Program-made: the position numbers and the translations under genes
Source: Terfezia claveryi
Lineage: Eukaryota; Ascomycota; Pezizomycetes; Pezizales; Pezizaceae
Direction: 5' to 3'
Length of the DNA: 64,000 nucleotides
NCBI GenBank assembly: GCA_015179025.1
Contig: WHUX01000008.1
Location: 682,001 to 746,000 of the forward strand
Notes under the pieces: model-generated
What the model was told of the DNA's origin: nothing
Database searches by the model: none
The model's input: only the letters and a program-made list of their open reading frames with translations
In this document: positions 11,502-22,875 of the stretch, in pieces
How the letters are laid out: each line of letters opens with the position of its first letter
Numbering within the stretch: position 1 is the first letter of the stretch

Positions 11502-11753
11502 TTAACCTGTATAAACAGAGTGGTAGCCACGACTGTCGGCTTCCAAGCGGTCCAATCTACCATCCTTGGCCGCCATATACATTTGGTTGAGACGGTCAAC
11601 GGGAATGGCATCGTTTGGATCTTGCCCAGGGCCTTGCAAGGCGCCAGGTGGACCGGGTGGTGCCATTTGTCCAACTTGTGGAGAGGGATGCATGTGAGCA
11701 GCATGAGGACTATATAGAATGCAAGTGACGGCGACAACACCGACGCACATCAT
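11502..11753 (-). CDS. Possible small membrane protein (83 aa)
   Basis: The ORF begins MMCVGVVAVTCILYSPHAA at 11753. It has one hydrophobic N-terminal stretch of about 14 residues, then a Pro/Gly-rich linker and a charged C-terminus (DRLNQMYMAAKDGRLDRLEA). A leading hydrophobic segment could act as a signal anchor. Upstream in frame the sequence reaches TTGTAG followed by open frame, which looks like a splice acceptor, so a short 5' exon without a nearby ATG is possible. It lies 224 bp past the stop of the RRM gene on the same strand and so could be part of that gene's 3' UTR. Family unknown. The ordered amphipathic C-terminal half argues for real coding. Confidence 0.45.
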   Translation of the reverse strand: MMCVGVVAVTCILYSPHAAHMHPSPQVGQMAPPGPPGALQGPGQDPNDAIPVDRLNQMYMAAKDGRLDRLEADSRGYHSVYTG

Positions 11754-11976
11754 GAAATCAGCAAACGGCCTCCCAGGTGACACTACAATTCAAGGAAAGG
11801 GGAATCGATCCAGGATGTGGTCTGAGTAAGAATAGGGAACAATTGACAAGTACAGAGATGTGACAGTGATTCAAGACTTTTTGAAATTGCTAAAGAAAGA
11901 GGGCAAAGGGACAAGTTTTCGAGGAACGAAAGAAAAAAGGGTGGAGCGTGTATATAGATACAAGAAAAAATTTGAA

Positions 11977-13307
11977 CTACTTTAGAGGTGCAAAGTTCCC
12001 AAAGTGGTGAGCAGGAGGAAGCCCCATGGATGGGTAAACTGGTGGTGGAGGAGCAGGCCTGTATGGAGTGCCCACGGGACCAGAGTTATTCTGACTTCTT
12101 CCCCATGACAATCTGACCCGAGAATTCCCAATTGGATAGCCTTGCATCTGGTTGATGGCCATCTCCGCCGCATGCCTCTGAACAAACTGAACAAAGCCAC
12201 ATCCCTTTCCTGGTGGGATCTTGACATAAGTGATCTCCCCAAAGCCCTGGAAGAACGAGCGGAGCTCATCTTCGGTGACATATCCTGAGAGTCCTCCAAC
12301 GAAAACCGTGGTATTGTTAGGATCGGTGAATTGGTTCATGGGCTGGGGAGCGCCGTAGTACCCAATGGGAGGAGCACCCATAGAGTACATTCCAATTGGG
12401 CCTGGCATCCCAGCCGGCCCACCACCAGTCTTGTTCTTTGGAGTAGCGGTAGAAATGCGCATTGGTCGGTTACCGCAGTAGACACCTTGCATCTCGGTCA
12501 AGGCCCTCTGTTGGTCCATCTCATCAGAGAAACGAACGAAACCATATCCTCGCGACATTCCACTGACAGGGTCAGTCATGATCTTAGCGGACTTGCAAGA
12601 TGGGAACCTGGACTGAAACAATGAAACAAGGACGTATTCATTGACCTCAGGGCCCAAATCGCCGACGAAGATGCTATATTCAGGTCCGCGATCATCCCTT
12701 TTTGATGGGTTAGCAAAGTCGCATGCAAAGGCGCGTTGAAAGGAATTTACCCACCTACGATCAGCGAGACCTCCACCAGAAGCCCAGTTGAGCTTGAAAG
12801 GACGGGTGCTATTTGGCATAAGAGAGCCATTGAGAGTCAAAGCCTTGGCAGCTGCGGCTGGAGAACCGAAATCGACGAAGCAATACCCAGCATTGCTACA
12901 ATAAAGCACCGGTCAGTACAACATGATCATGGTGAGGAGCCGGAAAGAATTTGACTTACCCAGAAAACTTGTCGCGAATCATCTTCACACTGACAGTCTC
13001 GCCCATGTTGTACCAAATGTTGCGGACGAAGTTTTCATCAATCCATGGCTCAAGCTCACCCATCCTGAGGCTTCATTAGCGTACATTGAACATGTAAAGT
13101 AGATACATTGACTCACCAAAGTGTGGTCTTGCCATCGTTACCGGCGCCGCCGTTTTGAGATCCAGTGGCAGAGTTGGAAGGGTACGGGATGGGAGAAGCC
13201 GAAGGCGGCTGCTGACCAGCTTGTTGGTTTGGTGGGGCACCACCGGCGGATGCTCCATTAGGAGAACCGGAGCCTTGGGGCTGAACGTAATCGTATGGAA
13301 AGGACAT
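11977..13307 (-). CDS. Three-RRM RNA-binding protein, Nam8/Ngr1/Csx1 (TIA-1-like) type
   Basis: There are four exons, 13307-13117, 13064-12960, 12895-12755 and 12697-11977, giving 385 aa. Introns of 52, 64 and 57 bp have good donors (GTGAGT, GTAAGT, GTGGGT) and branch sites. A Pro/Ser/Gly-rich head (1-58) is followed by RRM1 (about 60-138, TLWMGEL as RNP2 and NAGYCFVDF as RNP1), RRM2 (about 152-233, SIFVGDL and RGYGFVRF) and RRM3 (about 274-345, TVFVGGL and GCGFVQF), then a Pro-rich tail. This order and spacing match yeast Nam8 (U1 snRNP-associated splicing factor), Ngr1 and fission yeast Csx1 (stress mRNA stability). Which of these roles applies cannot be decided from sequence alone. Location is expected to be nuclear or shuttling. 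Confidence 0.92.
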
Positions 13308-16300
13308 TGCGAACGACTTCGTGATGATTCGTTAAGTGAGTTAGGTTGAGAGTGATGAAGAATATTTGAGACTTTTAGCGGGAAAAACTTTTATTTCAGT
13401 TCTTCCTTTGAAACTGTTCCAGGCAACTAAGCGTTAGATCATAAAACAACCGCTAGAGGCGAATGGAAGCAAATTGCGCTCCTCCACTTTGGAAGTCTTA
13501 CCAAATGGTAGATAGCGGAATATAGACTCTCGAGAACTGAAGAAGGTGCAGTTAGAAGGACAATTCGGAAGATAACGCGTTCTCCACAAACTTGAGAAAC
13601 AGTAATGAAAGCGAGGCAGGGTCTGAACGCAGCCAATTTGGCACAAGAGTAGCAGGACCGACTTTGATAACAGTCGATCCAATGCAGCTATCAAACTGAC
13701 AGTGATTGGGAGCTAAAAGGTATCGGGAACGAGAGTGTGTGTTGATGAGGAGAGCAACCTTTATTGTAATATGCTGCTTCAATTTATCGTCAGCATAAAA
13801 AAATTGGCAGGAAGGGTGTGTGGTAAAGGACTGTGGAGGTGATGTCGGTCATCGAATAGGGAAAATCGTCGGCACAAGCAAGGATTTTCAAACGAAAGGA
13901 CAGATTACATACATACCTTCAACACGAATGAAACCCAAGTCTGGAGATGCTGAATCGACTTGCGAGGAACCACTGAGATTGAAAGGCAAGAGGCAGAGAG
14001 GAAACAGCGACACCAGCGATGAAGTAGTAACGGGAGAGGACAAATCAAGATGAGATTAGAGGCAAATCAAGAACACCCGCAGAACCAAAAGAACTCGAGA
14101 TATTGACAGAGATGGCTTTTTTTCGTGAGGATGGTGAAAGAGAGCGGAGGAAGGAAGTGAGAGAGTGTGGAGGAAGAGAAGAAGGTGGGTAGAAAAAGCA
14201 GTAGCTGGGAAGGCGTAGTCAGAATTGATAGTAGTGCGAAGTAAGAAGAAATGGGGTTGACGGGTAGTGGGAAGAAGAAAACTCTACTTTGTGGGGTGGG
14301 GGAGTATTTCCGCCTACTACCGTGACTACAATAATGCAATGGAGTGGGAGGCGGCGACCGGTGGCTGCTCTGATAACCAGACTACGTTGAAGAACCTCGA
14401 GGCAAGTGAGTAGGAGGGAAACGGTAAGCGTGTGCTATAGACCAGGCACAATGAGATGGGATTTGGGGGGGGGGGTTGGTGGGTGGGTAACTCAAGGTTT
14501 GTGCTAAGCTCCGGTTAGTGGGTGGATTCATCATCCATACAAGCATTTCACACGGATTCGAGGGCCTCTCCAACAATGTATAAGTTGACGGGCGTTTCAC
14601 AGTACGTCGGCCAGAAGGAATGGGGAGATCTGACTCAATTTATGGCATTCTGTGGGGAGCTGGCTGGCGACTTTCATGTGAATCCAGGCGATCCAGGCGA
14701 GCACAGTCTGTGTACCTACGCTGTAAGCGTTCGCGTGGGATTTTCTCATTCTCCATCGTCTAATCTGCACGCCATTGCCATTACGCTACTACCGGGCGGG
14801 CGTCATAGAGGCACTACGTATGTAGATGAGTCGTGCAAGCAGGGCTTGGACCCTCCTTCGCAGACGCGTTGAGAATCAATTGGAGGCCAATTGGGTCATC
14901 CAACGGCTTTCGTCCGTGAATCATTCCGATCCCATCCATCTGCACACCTAGGTAGTAATTGTCTGTGAGGACAGGGAACGAGCCCTTCCTTAGCACAAGC
15001 TGAGGCTCAAACGGCACAGGCTTCTCCCAACAGATTAATATTGATGGGAAGCTTCTGGTTATTCACTTCCGCGCTAGCGTTTGATCGTCTCATATGATGT
15101 GAAGGGTAAAGTATAACCTATGCAGAGTGAGGGTTCCGAAGCTCACATCAAACGTACCGGTCCATACTCCGTAGGCGAAGAGCATCAATGGAATTTTTCT
15201 TGTCGATTGTCTCCCACGCACAAACGGGGAGAGAAAAAAACGCAAGCGAACGAAAGCAGTTACTGGCGTATGTTCCGGAAAAGAGTTCTGCGAACTCTAG
15301 TTCCGTTTTCCAGCACAACTTCCCCAAGACCCAGCCAGAACTACTCAAGACACATGCCAGTTGCTTTGTCCGCATCCTCATAAAGAAGGCTTTTCATCCA
15401 AGGTTCCAATGTTCTATGCCTGCACTGTACTGGCACAAGACATGTTTAGGCAATTTGCGGCTTAGCAATTTCAGCCCTTCAGTATTCAACGTCCGGCTGC
15501 GTTTGACCCCTGGCATTTGTGCGTGCATACCTTCCTTGTGCCAACCAGTCTAACGTTACAGTGTTCAAATTTTCTCGCTCTCGGGAGTCCAACTCCCTCA
15601 TTCCCGAGTCGACACTAGTCCGGTTAGCACGTTGACACTGTGCGGCGCTGTGAACGCGTTCATTTGATCAGACTCTTTAGCGCATTGCTTTCATTCAGCT
15701 GTTCCCCGAAACTTTGAAAACAATTGAGAGAGCTATGATTCGCCACCCGTGAGCCGCATCCTGCATAGATAAATCGACATGTATATACTATATATAGTAA
15801 GTGTATGTAAGAAAATTCTAGGGCATATTCAACGAACAAAGAAGAAACGCATTTGAAAGCGACCACATATCTGCAGGCATCTTACTTAAGGCGCAGGCCA
15901 GATCGAAATATATGGAAGTAGTGACAATCTTGCTGCAGGGGGCCTCTCGTCCTTTTGATAGGGATTCACGCGCAAGGTTCAAGTTGTAATCGTGGTTTCC
16001 GCGTTTACTGACTGACACGAATATAGGGAAAGCATACATGGTGGATGTTGCTCTGCTGCATTCAGGCCTTACCTGTTCTTTGAATCTGTAATTGGCAAAC
16101 TGTCAGCTAGCTTTGACGGGCTAATTCAATGCGATGTGCCTGTCATAAGTTATGCCTCAATAGAACGAGTTGTACGCCACAGAAGTAAGATTGAACGTTC
16201 CTTCAAGTCTCCTAAGTCTGTACCCAATCTCGGTGCTTACTTACAGTACAGAATATTCGAGTGGTCACGTGACCACATCTGAAGGATGACTTCACAGCAC

Positions 16301-16471
16301 TTATGCAGCTTCGATGTACCATAAACAGCCAACCAGAGTATCACATAAACAGTCGCAAAGTCAATCCCATACTCAGCATTTACTTCTAGGTATATATACT
16401 TGGGTCATAGCAGTTATATCAACCACACTCATATATCATAGTTCTCGGCCGTGGGAACGTCTATCCCCGAG
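13308..16471. other. Long intergenic region
   Basis: 3.2 kb between divergent genes. It holds pyrimidine/purine-rich flanks upstream of the RRM gene (13.3-14.3 kb), an 11-base G run at 14465-14475, a 116-codon open frame at 14522-14872 with no recognisable content, and the palindromic E-box listed separately. I see no convincing gene. Confidence 0.55.
16261..16276. promoter_or_regulatory. 16-bp palindrome with central CACGTG (E-box)
   Basis: GTGGTCACGTGACCAC is a perfect 16-bp palindrome around CACGTG, the core bound by fungal bHLH factors (Cbf1/Pho4 type). It lies about 195 bp before the start codon at 16472. Function is inferred. Confidence 0.5.
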
Positions 16472-17391
16472 ATGAATGTCATAAATACTCCAAATACCCC
16501 AGAGATCATGGAGGCTGGGTCAAGATCAGGAGGTTTCTTGCTTCCATCGATACCTTCACCGCCAGTTTCGATAGGGTCAAGCCTCCGTATTATTGGCAAA
16601 CAACGGCCCCTCCCGGCTCCTCGTCCAACTCCCCTTAAACCCGGGTCAAAACATGAGACTGCTTTGGTTAGGTTCCTGGATGATGGGTTGCTCGATATAT
16701 CCCGGAAATACACCAAGAAATATACCCCAGGTGGCTATTATGACATCCAACATATTGTCCAGGACCTAGAGAAGCTCGTTGATCTAATATGGATTTCAGC
16801 AACTCGTGAGTTATTATTTCCCAGGTTCGCTGAGTTGTACGCCAGTGCATCAAGTACTAACATGGAGGCGTAGCTTCGCTTCAGATACAATATCTACTAC
16901 AGATCGCAAATAATCTCAACGATTATCTAGCTTCATTTCAGCTCAATCTGAGGGTCACCTTTAGATTTCTTGACGTATTGGATCGTTGCTTCTATGCGCT
17001 AATAACGGGGAATTCTGCAAATCCTGATTCTACACCGATATCAGCGCCCATGGCTTCTCCGCATTTTAGCATGACGGCAAAGGTCCGGCTAAACTCCATA
17101 ATACAAAGAACCAGGCTCCATATCATCAAGATAGTTGAAGAAGGGCCCAGTAACATTCAAGGAGATGAGATAACTGATATGCCAACGCAAGCTGAGCAGT
17201 CGGCAGGGTCCGTAACCGATGGGGCATCAAGAGATACAACTCCTGCCACTGATATCATGGATATTGCCTTGGACAATGATACTTATGAGGATGATGATGA
17301 AGAGGACGATATTGAATGGGAGATGGCTGCCGCAAGGGTTTATGAACTGAGCTTAACTGAAGTTGGAGAACAGTTGCTGCGGTCAGGATAA
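16472..17391 (+). CDS. Conserved-looking protein of unknown function (283 aa)
   Basis: Two exons, 16472-16805 and 16874-17391. The intron (68 bp) starts GTGAGT, has the branch site TACTAAC and ends GTAG; the join gives ISATPSLQIQYLLQIANN. The ATG at 16472 is the first in frame; the frame opens further upstream only with GTG. A Pro-rich N-terminus is followed by a helical core (residues about 65-220) containing YYDIQHIVQDLEKLVDLIW and FRFLDVLDRCFYALI, then an Asp/Glu-rich stretch (DDDEEDD) and a helical end. No catalytic motif or membrane segment is visible. Two-exon helical proteins of this size occur widely in filamentous fungi, but I cannot assign a function. The upstream E-box palindrome is the only regulatory sign. 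Confidence 0.8.
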
Positions 17392-18036
17392 TGTTGTGAA
17401 GAGCCAGGGTTGAGAGATTGTCTTAGCATAGTTTTGTATCTTACTAAAATTATTGAGGAAAGCTATCGGGACTACTATCAAGTAGGATCGTGGTTGACAG
17501 CTCTCAAGATTCCTGTGCGCATCCCTCGTCTTGCACTCTATTATTATTACTTGGGAGTATGGTGTCATCAATTGTACATTTGTATGCTGGATGAGAGTTG
17601 CGTCTGCGAGACTTAGTACTATACTTTTTACTTGAAGTATCTTATGGATATTTCCTATTTGGGTCGCAGAATGCTTTATAGCCACTTGAAGAAGCAGCTG
17701 CCTAGAAGCTGGTTGTATCATTGAGCCTGCCTTGTGGCGGGTGAGTGGGTACCATGTTTCCCATAATTCATATATAGAGCAATCAGTATTGCTCTCCCTG
17801 CGATCCCCCCTCCAAAAAGACTATGAATAGTCCAACAAGTCAACACCTTTGCAGTCCTTGCTGAAGACCTGTGATTTGGCATCAGGGGTATTCCCTCTTC
17901 TTGCTTTCACTTGATCTGAAGAACGGCTTTCCGCTCTTTTCATGCCTGATGGTTTTTGTCATATATCCTGTTCTCCTCTTACAGCGGCTGATTTATCATT
18001 ATTGAGCTTAATTAAGCTCACCATATCTTACAAACC
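17392..18036. other. Intergenic, no gene seen
   Basis: 3' flank of the preceding gene and promoter of the RhoGEF gene. Nothing recognised beyond short frames. Confidence 0.6.
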
Positions 18037-21003
18037 ATGGCAGAAGCACTTGTTATGCTGCCTTTTCAATCACTCGGGCTGGATTCAGATTCGTGCTCAA
18101 CTCGTGGCTCGTTTCTAGCCGACAGACCACCTGTCAGCTCATTATCAGATGAAGAGATATTTAAGATATCTGCTTTGAGCGACTTGAAAGATATGGATTC
18201 ATGCGAGCACTCGGGCACTATCATATCAAAGGCTCTTTCCCGACAATCTTCTCTCGCCTCTGACCGCAGCTCAGCTTCAACCTCTAAAATGTTTCTATCA
18301 CTCTCGGCCTCTACACGAAGGTTTTTTGGATATAGTGGAAGTATAACAACATTACCTTACTCTAATATGAGCGTTGATTCTCCATCCTTGGACTACCAAA
18401 GACCGGCTCAGTTTTCGGGAACCTTGGCTCCTCCATCTTCTCCGAGAAGCAATTGCCTTCTCTCCAATAAATGGTCCCCGATGAAGGAAGGTTGCTTGCC
18501 AAATGAAGAAATGAACAGTCAGATTGAGGATAGGCAATTTCCTGATAGCTCAGCCGCCCTGTTCTTGCAGGAAAGACCAGATACGACCGCCACGACGTCA
18601 GTTAGCGAAGGAGTAATCTCTCAGATGGCTTATCTCAGTTCCACCAAGAGTTCCCAATTGTCATTTACAACTGGATCTCTAAAATTCTCCAGACAAAGCA
18701 TCATCACAGTCAAACCGCAGAGCATCGATGTGCTCGATGACGCAACCATGAGCCGGATGAGGAAACGAAGAGATCTTATTGAGGAGCTTCTGAAATCTGA
18801 GGAGATATACATATCTGAGTTGAAGACCCTGTTGAATGTAATTCACACTGATCTTCATCAGTATTCTATAAGCTGACGAGTAAGGTATACTTCGGAACTA
18901 TCAACGACGATGTATATCCATTTACAGAAAGAAAAGCTTCCTTCATTCGTACAATTGGTGGTATTCTAGACCTTCATGAGCGTTTGTATCAAGCTATGCA
19001 AAACGCCATCCCGTGCTCATTCGATACAAAACAAGCATCGTGGAATGCCGAGGAACAACTTAACAGGCTCTCTTCACCTTTTAACTCATCGAATCCTGCC
19101 GCTGCCGCACTAGTTGCAAATGCCTTCGATGAAATGGTGAGAAACTTCATGGGAATCAGAGTACTGGGACAATCATTAGAAGGTAATTTCTGACACTTAC
19201 CAGATGAAGGACCTACTAGTTTATGAAGATTTCATATCCAAGTATGATGCAATTCTGAAAGATGGTTATGTTTTCAGATCAAATCCACACCGGCGCTCCT
19301 GGGAAAGGGATTGCGAGATACTGTCGAATTCCTTTCTCTCAAAAGCTGGTAACCTAGAACTAACGAAACGGGCTCTGACTTTTGAGGATTTGCTCATGAA
19401 GGTTTGAGATAGACAAGTCTGATACACTTCCTCCTCCACTAACAATAACTTGATAGCCAATACAAAGGATTTGCAAATACCCACTATTCTTCACGGAGCT
19501 TCTCCGTGTTACTCCCTTGGTAGATTGTCCGAAGTCGAATGCAATTCTCGATCGAGTCAATTTCCGGGTAAGAAATGCAGTTTATCAGCTAGATATGGCA
19601 AAAGAAAACTCACCAAAGGTGCGAGAACGACTCGAGCGAAATTGGCTCCTACAAAAAAGACTAGGTTTCAAAGATAAGGCAAGTGAATCGGGTCTAAGTG
19701 GCGAGCATAGGCATATGTGCATCATTTCATCTAACAGTATATTGAACAGCTTGGTCCACAACCAATACAATTAGGTCAAGTGGTATTATGCGGCCCTTTG
19801 TACGCATGTTGGAGAGACTCAAAAGCAGTGCAAGGGGATTACTATGCTTGTCTGCTTTATAAGTCCTATCTGCTACTGGCAGCCGTGTCCAAGTCAGACT
19901 CGTCGCTGAATGTAGTTCTAGCTATTTCACTTGTCACAGCTCGGATTGAAGAAACAACTCAGGGAATTGGTATGTAATATAATCCAATTTGAATGACATA
20001 ACTGACTGTAGTTATAGGTATTCAGTGTCACAATGCTCCATTTAGCTGGATTGTGGCATTCGAACACGACTTCAAAATGTATGAGATTGTTTTTTGTGCT
20101 TGGAACTCTCGTGAAGAAGAAGTGTGGCGGAAAAGTGTCGAGGAGAGGATATCAATAGAGAATAGGGACTGGATGTGTGATGGAAGCCCCACCCAGAGAA
20201 CCCTGTTTGTACGACCCATAGGTTGTAACATAGAACCTTTCGGGAGTTCTGGTGGGTATCAAGGTTCTCTGAAGCGTCACTGGTCATTTCATGGGTCGGT
20301 ATCACTGTCACCGAAGGTTGAGCCTTTGATAGTCAGTATACAGAACACATGGGCATCTTCTGAACAGGCGCTGCAACCTCGGACTAGATCTTCAGCAGGG
20401 CTCAGCCGAAGCTCTTCAGTGGTGAACGTGAATGATATTCTCACATTGGCTCCGAAACGTTCGACTCGATCACGTCTTGAGAATGCTTTGATTGACGTTT
20501 GGTCTAAAGACCAGTTACCTCCTGGAGCATCAAGCTGGCTGTTAGGGTCACGAAAGTTTTCTATGGGAAGTATCCCCTCAATGTCGAGTATCACGTCTTC
20601 CTTTGGACGGAAATCTAGCCAGCCAGCCCCTGATGGTCAATCTCCAACAAGAAGCCATGCAAGTGAATATCCTTTGTCAGAGTCACCAAGTCCAGTGAAA
20701 GCCGAGAAACGGAGAAGCAGCTCCCTAGAGCGTCCAAAGGTACGAAGGAATGCCGAACCATCTTCTCCCAGCAAGGACAACCTCGCGAAAGAACCGAAAA
20801 CACCCATATCACCTATTTGGCCAAGTTGGGGTTCCTCAAAGGGGAAGGAGACGTCAAGCTCAATTAATTCGCCTACACTTTTGGGTGACAAGGGCACATG
20901 GAAGAAGAAGAGATGGAGTAATCCAGGGAACGTGATGAGGTTTTTTGAATGTGATACGTCTACAGGCACTGCAATCACGGCGGAAAAAAAGTTTGACCTT
21001 TGA
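18037..21003 (+). CDS. Rho guanine nucleotide exchange factor with DH and PH domains
   Basis: There are six exons, 18037-18837, 18885-19136, 19204-19401, 19457-19678, 19750-19969 and 20018-21003, giving 892 aa. Residues 1-235 are Ser-rich. The DH domain spans about 240-490 and shows its three conserved blocks: LIEELLKSEEIYISELKTLL, NAFDEMMKDLLVYEDFISKY and LLMKPIQRICKYPLFFTELL. The PH domain follows (about 492-612), with GQVVLCGPLY at its start and an EEEVWRKSV C-terminal helix. The tail is Ser/Pro-rich and basic. DH-PH proteins load GTP onto Rho-family GTPases at the cortex; the target GTPase cannot be told. Intron 4 (19679-19749) uses a GC donor (GCAAGT). Introns are 47-71 bp. Confidence 0.92.
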
Positions 21004-21443
21004 TGTTTTCTTTCAAAAGTTGGTTCAGATCTGAATACGGTCATTCGTGATATCTATACTATGAGTTCTGCTTTTTCCTTGGAGATGTTTATAACTGTTT
21101 TCTTGTCTGTTGGGCTACCTATTCTATCTATCGTCAATTCAGCCTAGCGTAGTATTGGTAAGGTTTGTGCCTAGGTAAAACTGCGTTCGATGACGCTCGT
21201 GCCAAGCATACTCAAGTAGGCAATAGTGGTTTGACGCCGAAATGGGAAGTCCTAGAACTAGGTCAAAGCAGTGACGTCACGAAGGCAGTAAGAGTTATAT
21301 CAACACCTGAATTCGCCCCCTTTGGAAATTCCTTTGTTCTCATCATCATTACCACCAATTATCAACCCTAACCATCTCTATCTAAACATCTATCACACAA
21401 ACCAACAAGCCCTTCGAACGTATTATAAGTAGAACACCCCAAC
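21004..21443. other. Intergenic region with CRE-like site
   Basis: 440 bp between two plus-strand genes. It contains the TGACGTCA palindrome listed separately; nothing else is recognised. Confidence 0.6.
21271..21280. promoter_or_regulatory. CRE-like palindrome GTGACGTCAC
   Basis: It contains the full TGACGTCA site bound by ATF/CREB-type bZIP factors (Atf1/AtfA, Sko1). It lies 164 bp before the start of the Rtc3-like gene, a family known in yeast to be stress-induced. The link to regulation is inference. Confidence 0.55.
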
Positions 21444-22043
21444 ATGACACGAGGTGACAAGCCAGCAACCCATGTCCACTACAAAGGCAACCACAACGAT
21501 TATGTAATTTTTGCAGAGTCGCCAGAGATTGTGTGTCGGTGGAAGAAGGATAAAAGTGTTCCATTGACGGAGGTAGTTGATAGTTTTCATATTTTCACTA
21601 CGTATGTCCACCCCTCCAAAAAGAACTTGAAACATTTCCTCCCCAATATCACCACCACCTGGGCCGAAGATAGGAAAAAGCTGACTGTTTGGGGGTGTGT
21701 GTGTTTGTGTGTATCCATGGATAATAGACAACATCAAGGTGCCCAAGGCCAACTTGAAGAAGCCTCCCGCCTGGCCCTAGATAACGAGTTTGGGACACAC
21801 CAGGAAGAAGTCGTTGTCAAGAAAATTCTGGAATGTGGAGAGGTCAAGGAGAGGAAAGGGAGGGAGAGGACGGGAAATACTGTACGTTTTTTTTTTTTAT
21901 TTTTTCTTCAATCTGACAATCCCCCGCCTCCCCTCCCCCCCCACCCCCCTTTCCCCTTCTCTCCCCAATTTCGTGGTATGAAAATCTGTCTCACTTTCAT
22001 TCGGCAGAATGTTACCTTGGGAACATTGGGTGGCCATACTTAG
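21444..22043 (+). CDS. Small SBDS-fold protein, Rtc3-like
   Basis: Proposed exons are 21444-21601, 21728-21881 and 22008-22043, giving 115 aa. The first two exons give a compact single SBDS-type N-terminal fold: VHYKGNHNDYVIFAESPEIV, PLTEVVDSFHIFTT, then QGAQGQLEEASRLALDNEFG and EVVVKKILECGEVKERKG. Order, length and the GxQGxLxxASxxxLxNEFG block match yeast Rtc3 (YHR087W), a small RNA-metabolism/stress protein that shares its fold with Sdo1/SBDS but lacks the other two domains. The last exon (12 codons, NVTLGTLGGHT) is less sure; without the second intron the frame would run through a low-complexity T/C-rich tract. Both introns measure 126 bp. A CRE-like site sits upstream. Confidence 0.85.
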   Translation: MTRGDKPATHVHYKGNHNDYVIFAESPEIVCRWKKDKSVPLTEVVDSFHIFTTYVHPSKKNLKHFLPNITTTWAEDRKKLTVWGCVCLCVSMDNRQHQGAQGQLEEASRLALDNEFGTHQEEVVVKKILECGEVKERKGRERTGNTVRFFFLFFLQSDNPPPPLPPHPPFPFSPQFRGMKICLTFIRQNVTLGTLGGHT

Positions 22044-22875
22044 GATACCCTATTTTGTATTATGGAATTACCCGGTGGGATATGGCGTTTGTTATGTTCT
22101 TAAATGGAATGTAGGAGTGGAGTGGAGTGGAATGGATTGAATTTTCTGGCAGTCTAGAGTGTTATGCTGAACGGAGATAGATCATAAATGTCAAATAGTG
22201 TGCGTATCATGATCATTATCTTCCAGTGTGCTTATCACGACCATTAACTGCCAATAACTGCCATTAATAAGATGTAATGAAACAAAGATCACATGAAGCC
22301 AAAGTAACCAAGCCATCCACCTAATTCGATGTACACACATCTCCTCTATATCCCTAAGAGATCCGTATTTCTGAACTATCTATGACAAAAACAAAGAGAA
22401 GGCAGCCCACAACACAGAAAGCAGAAGTGGTATGTCCCGCAACTATGGTACTCCCTCCTACGTTTTCCCAAAGCCTTTTCCTATTCCATGTAAACTAATT
22501 TCACCAAAGAGATATAAACATTACGTTCGAAGCTATGAGAGATGAGCCTTACAAAATGCAACGAGAAGCAAATTCTGGTAGAAACTGATGAAAGCACCTG
22601 GCACGCACACACAAACTCCGGAATCCCATCCGATAGAGAATTAGCAAATAGAAGATGTGAGAGGTGAAGGGAAGTAGATGGAAGTAAAAATGGACATGAG
22701 AAATTAGATGTAAGAGTGGATGTAGATGGCGAACGTAGATGGCTAAATCAAGAAGAGGTTGAAGGTTAATCCAGACAGGGGTGAACGTGAGAGAGTAAGT
22801 TGCAGAAGGAAGAAGCGCAGGCCGAATAAAGTTTGAAAATGGTAGTAAGGGTTGCAGGTCGATGTTACTCTTTGA
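22044..22875. other. Convergent intergenic region, no gene seen
   Basis: Holds the 3' flanks of the Rtc3-like gene (plus) and the SNF2-family gene (minus). No coding frame or RNA gene recognised. Confidence 0.6.

Noticed and set aside
14522..14872. 116-codon plus-strand frame with a true ATG
   Set aside because: No recognisable motif, no splice context, and similar-sized chance frames occur throughout the intergenic DNA.
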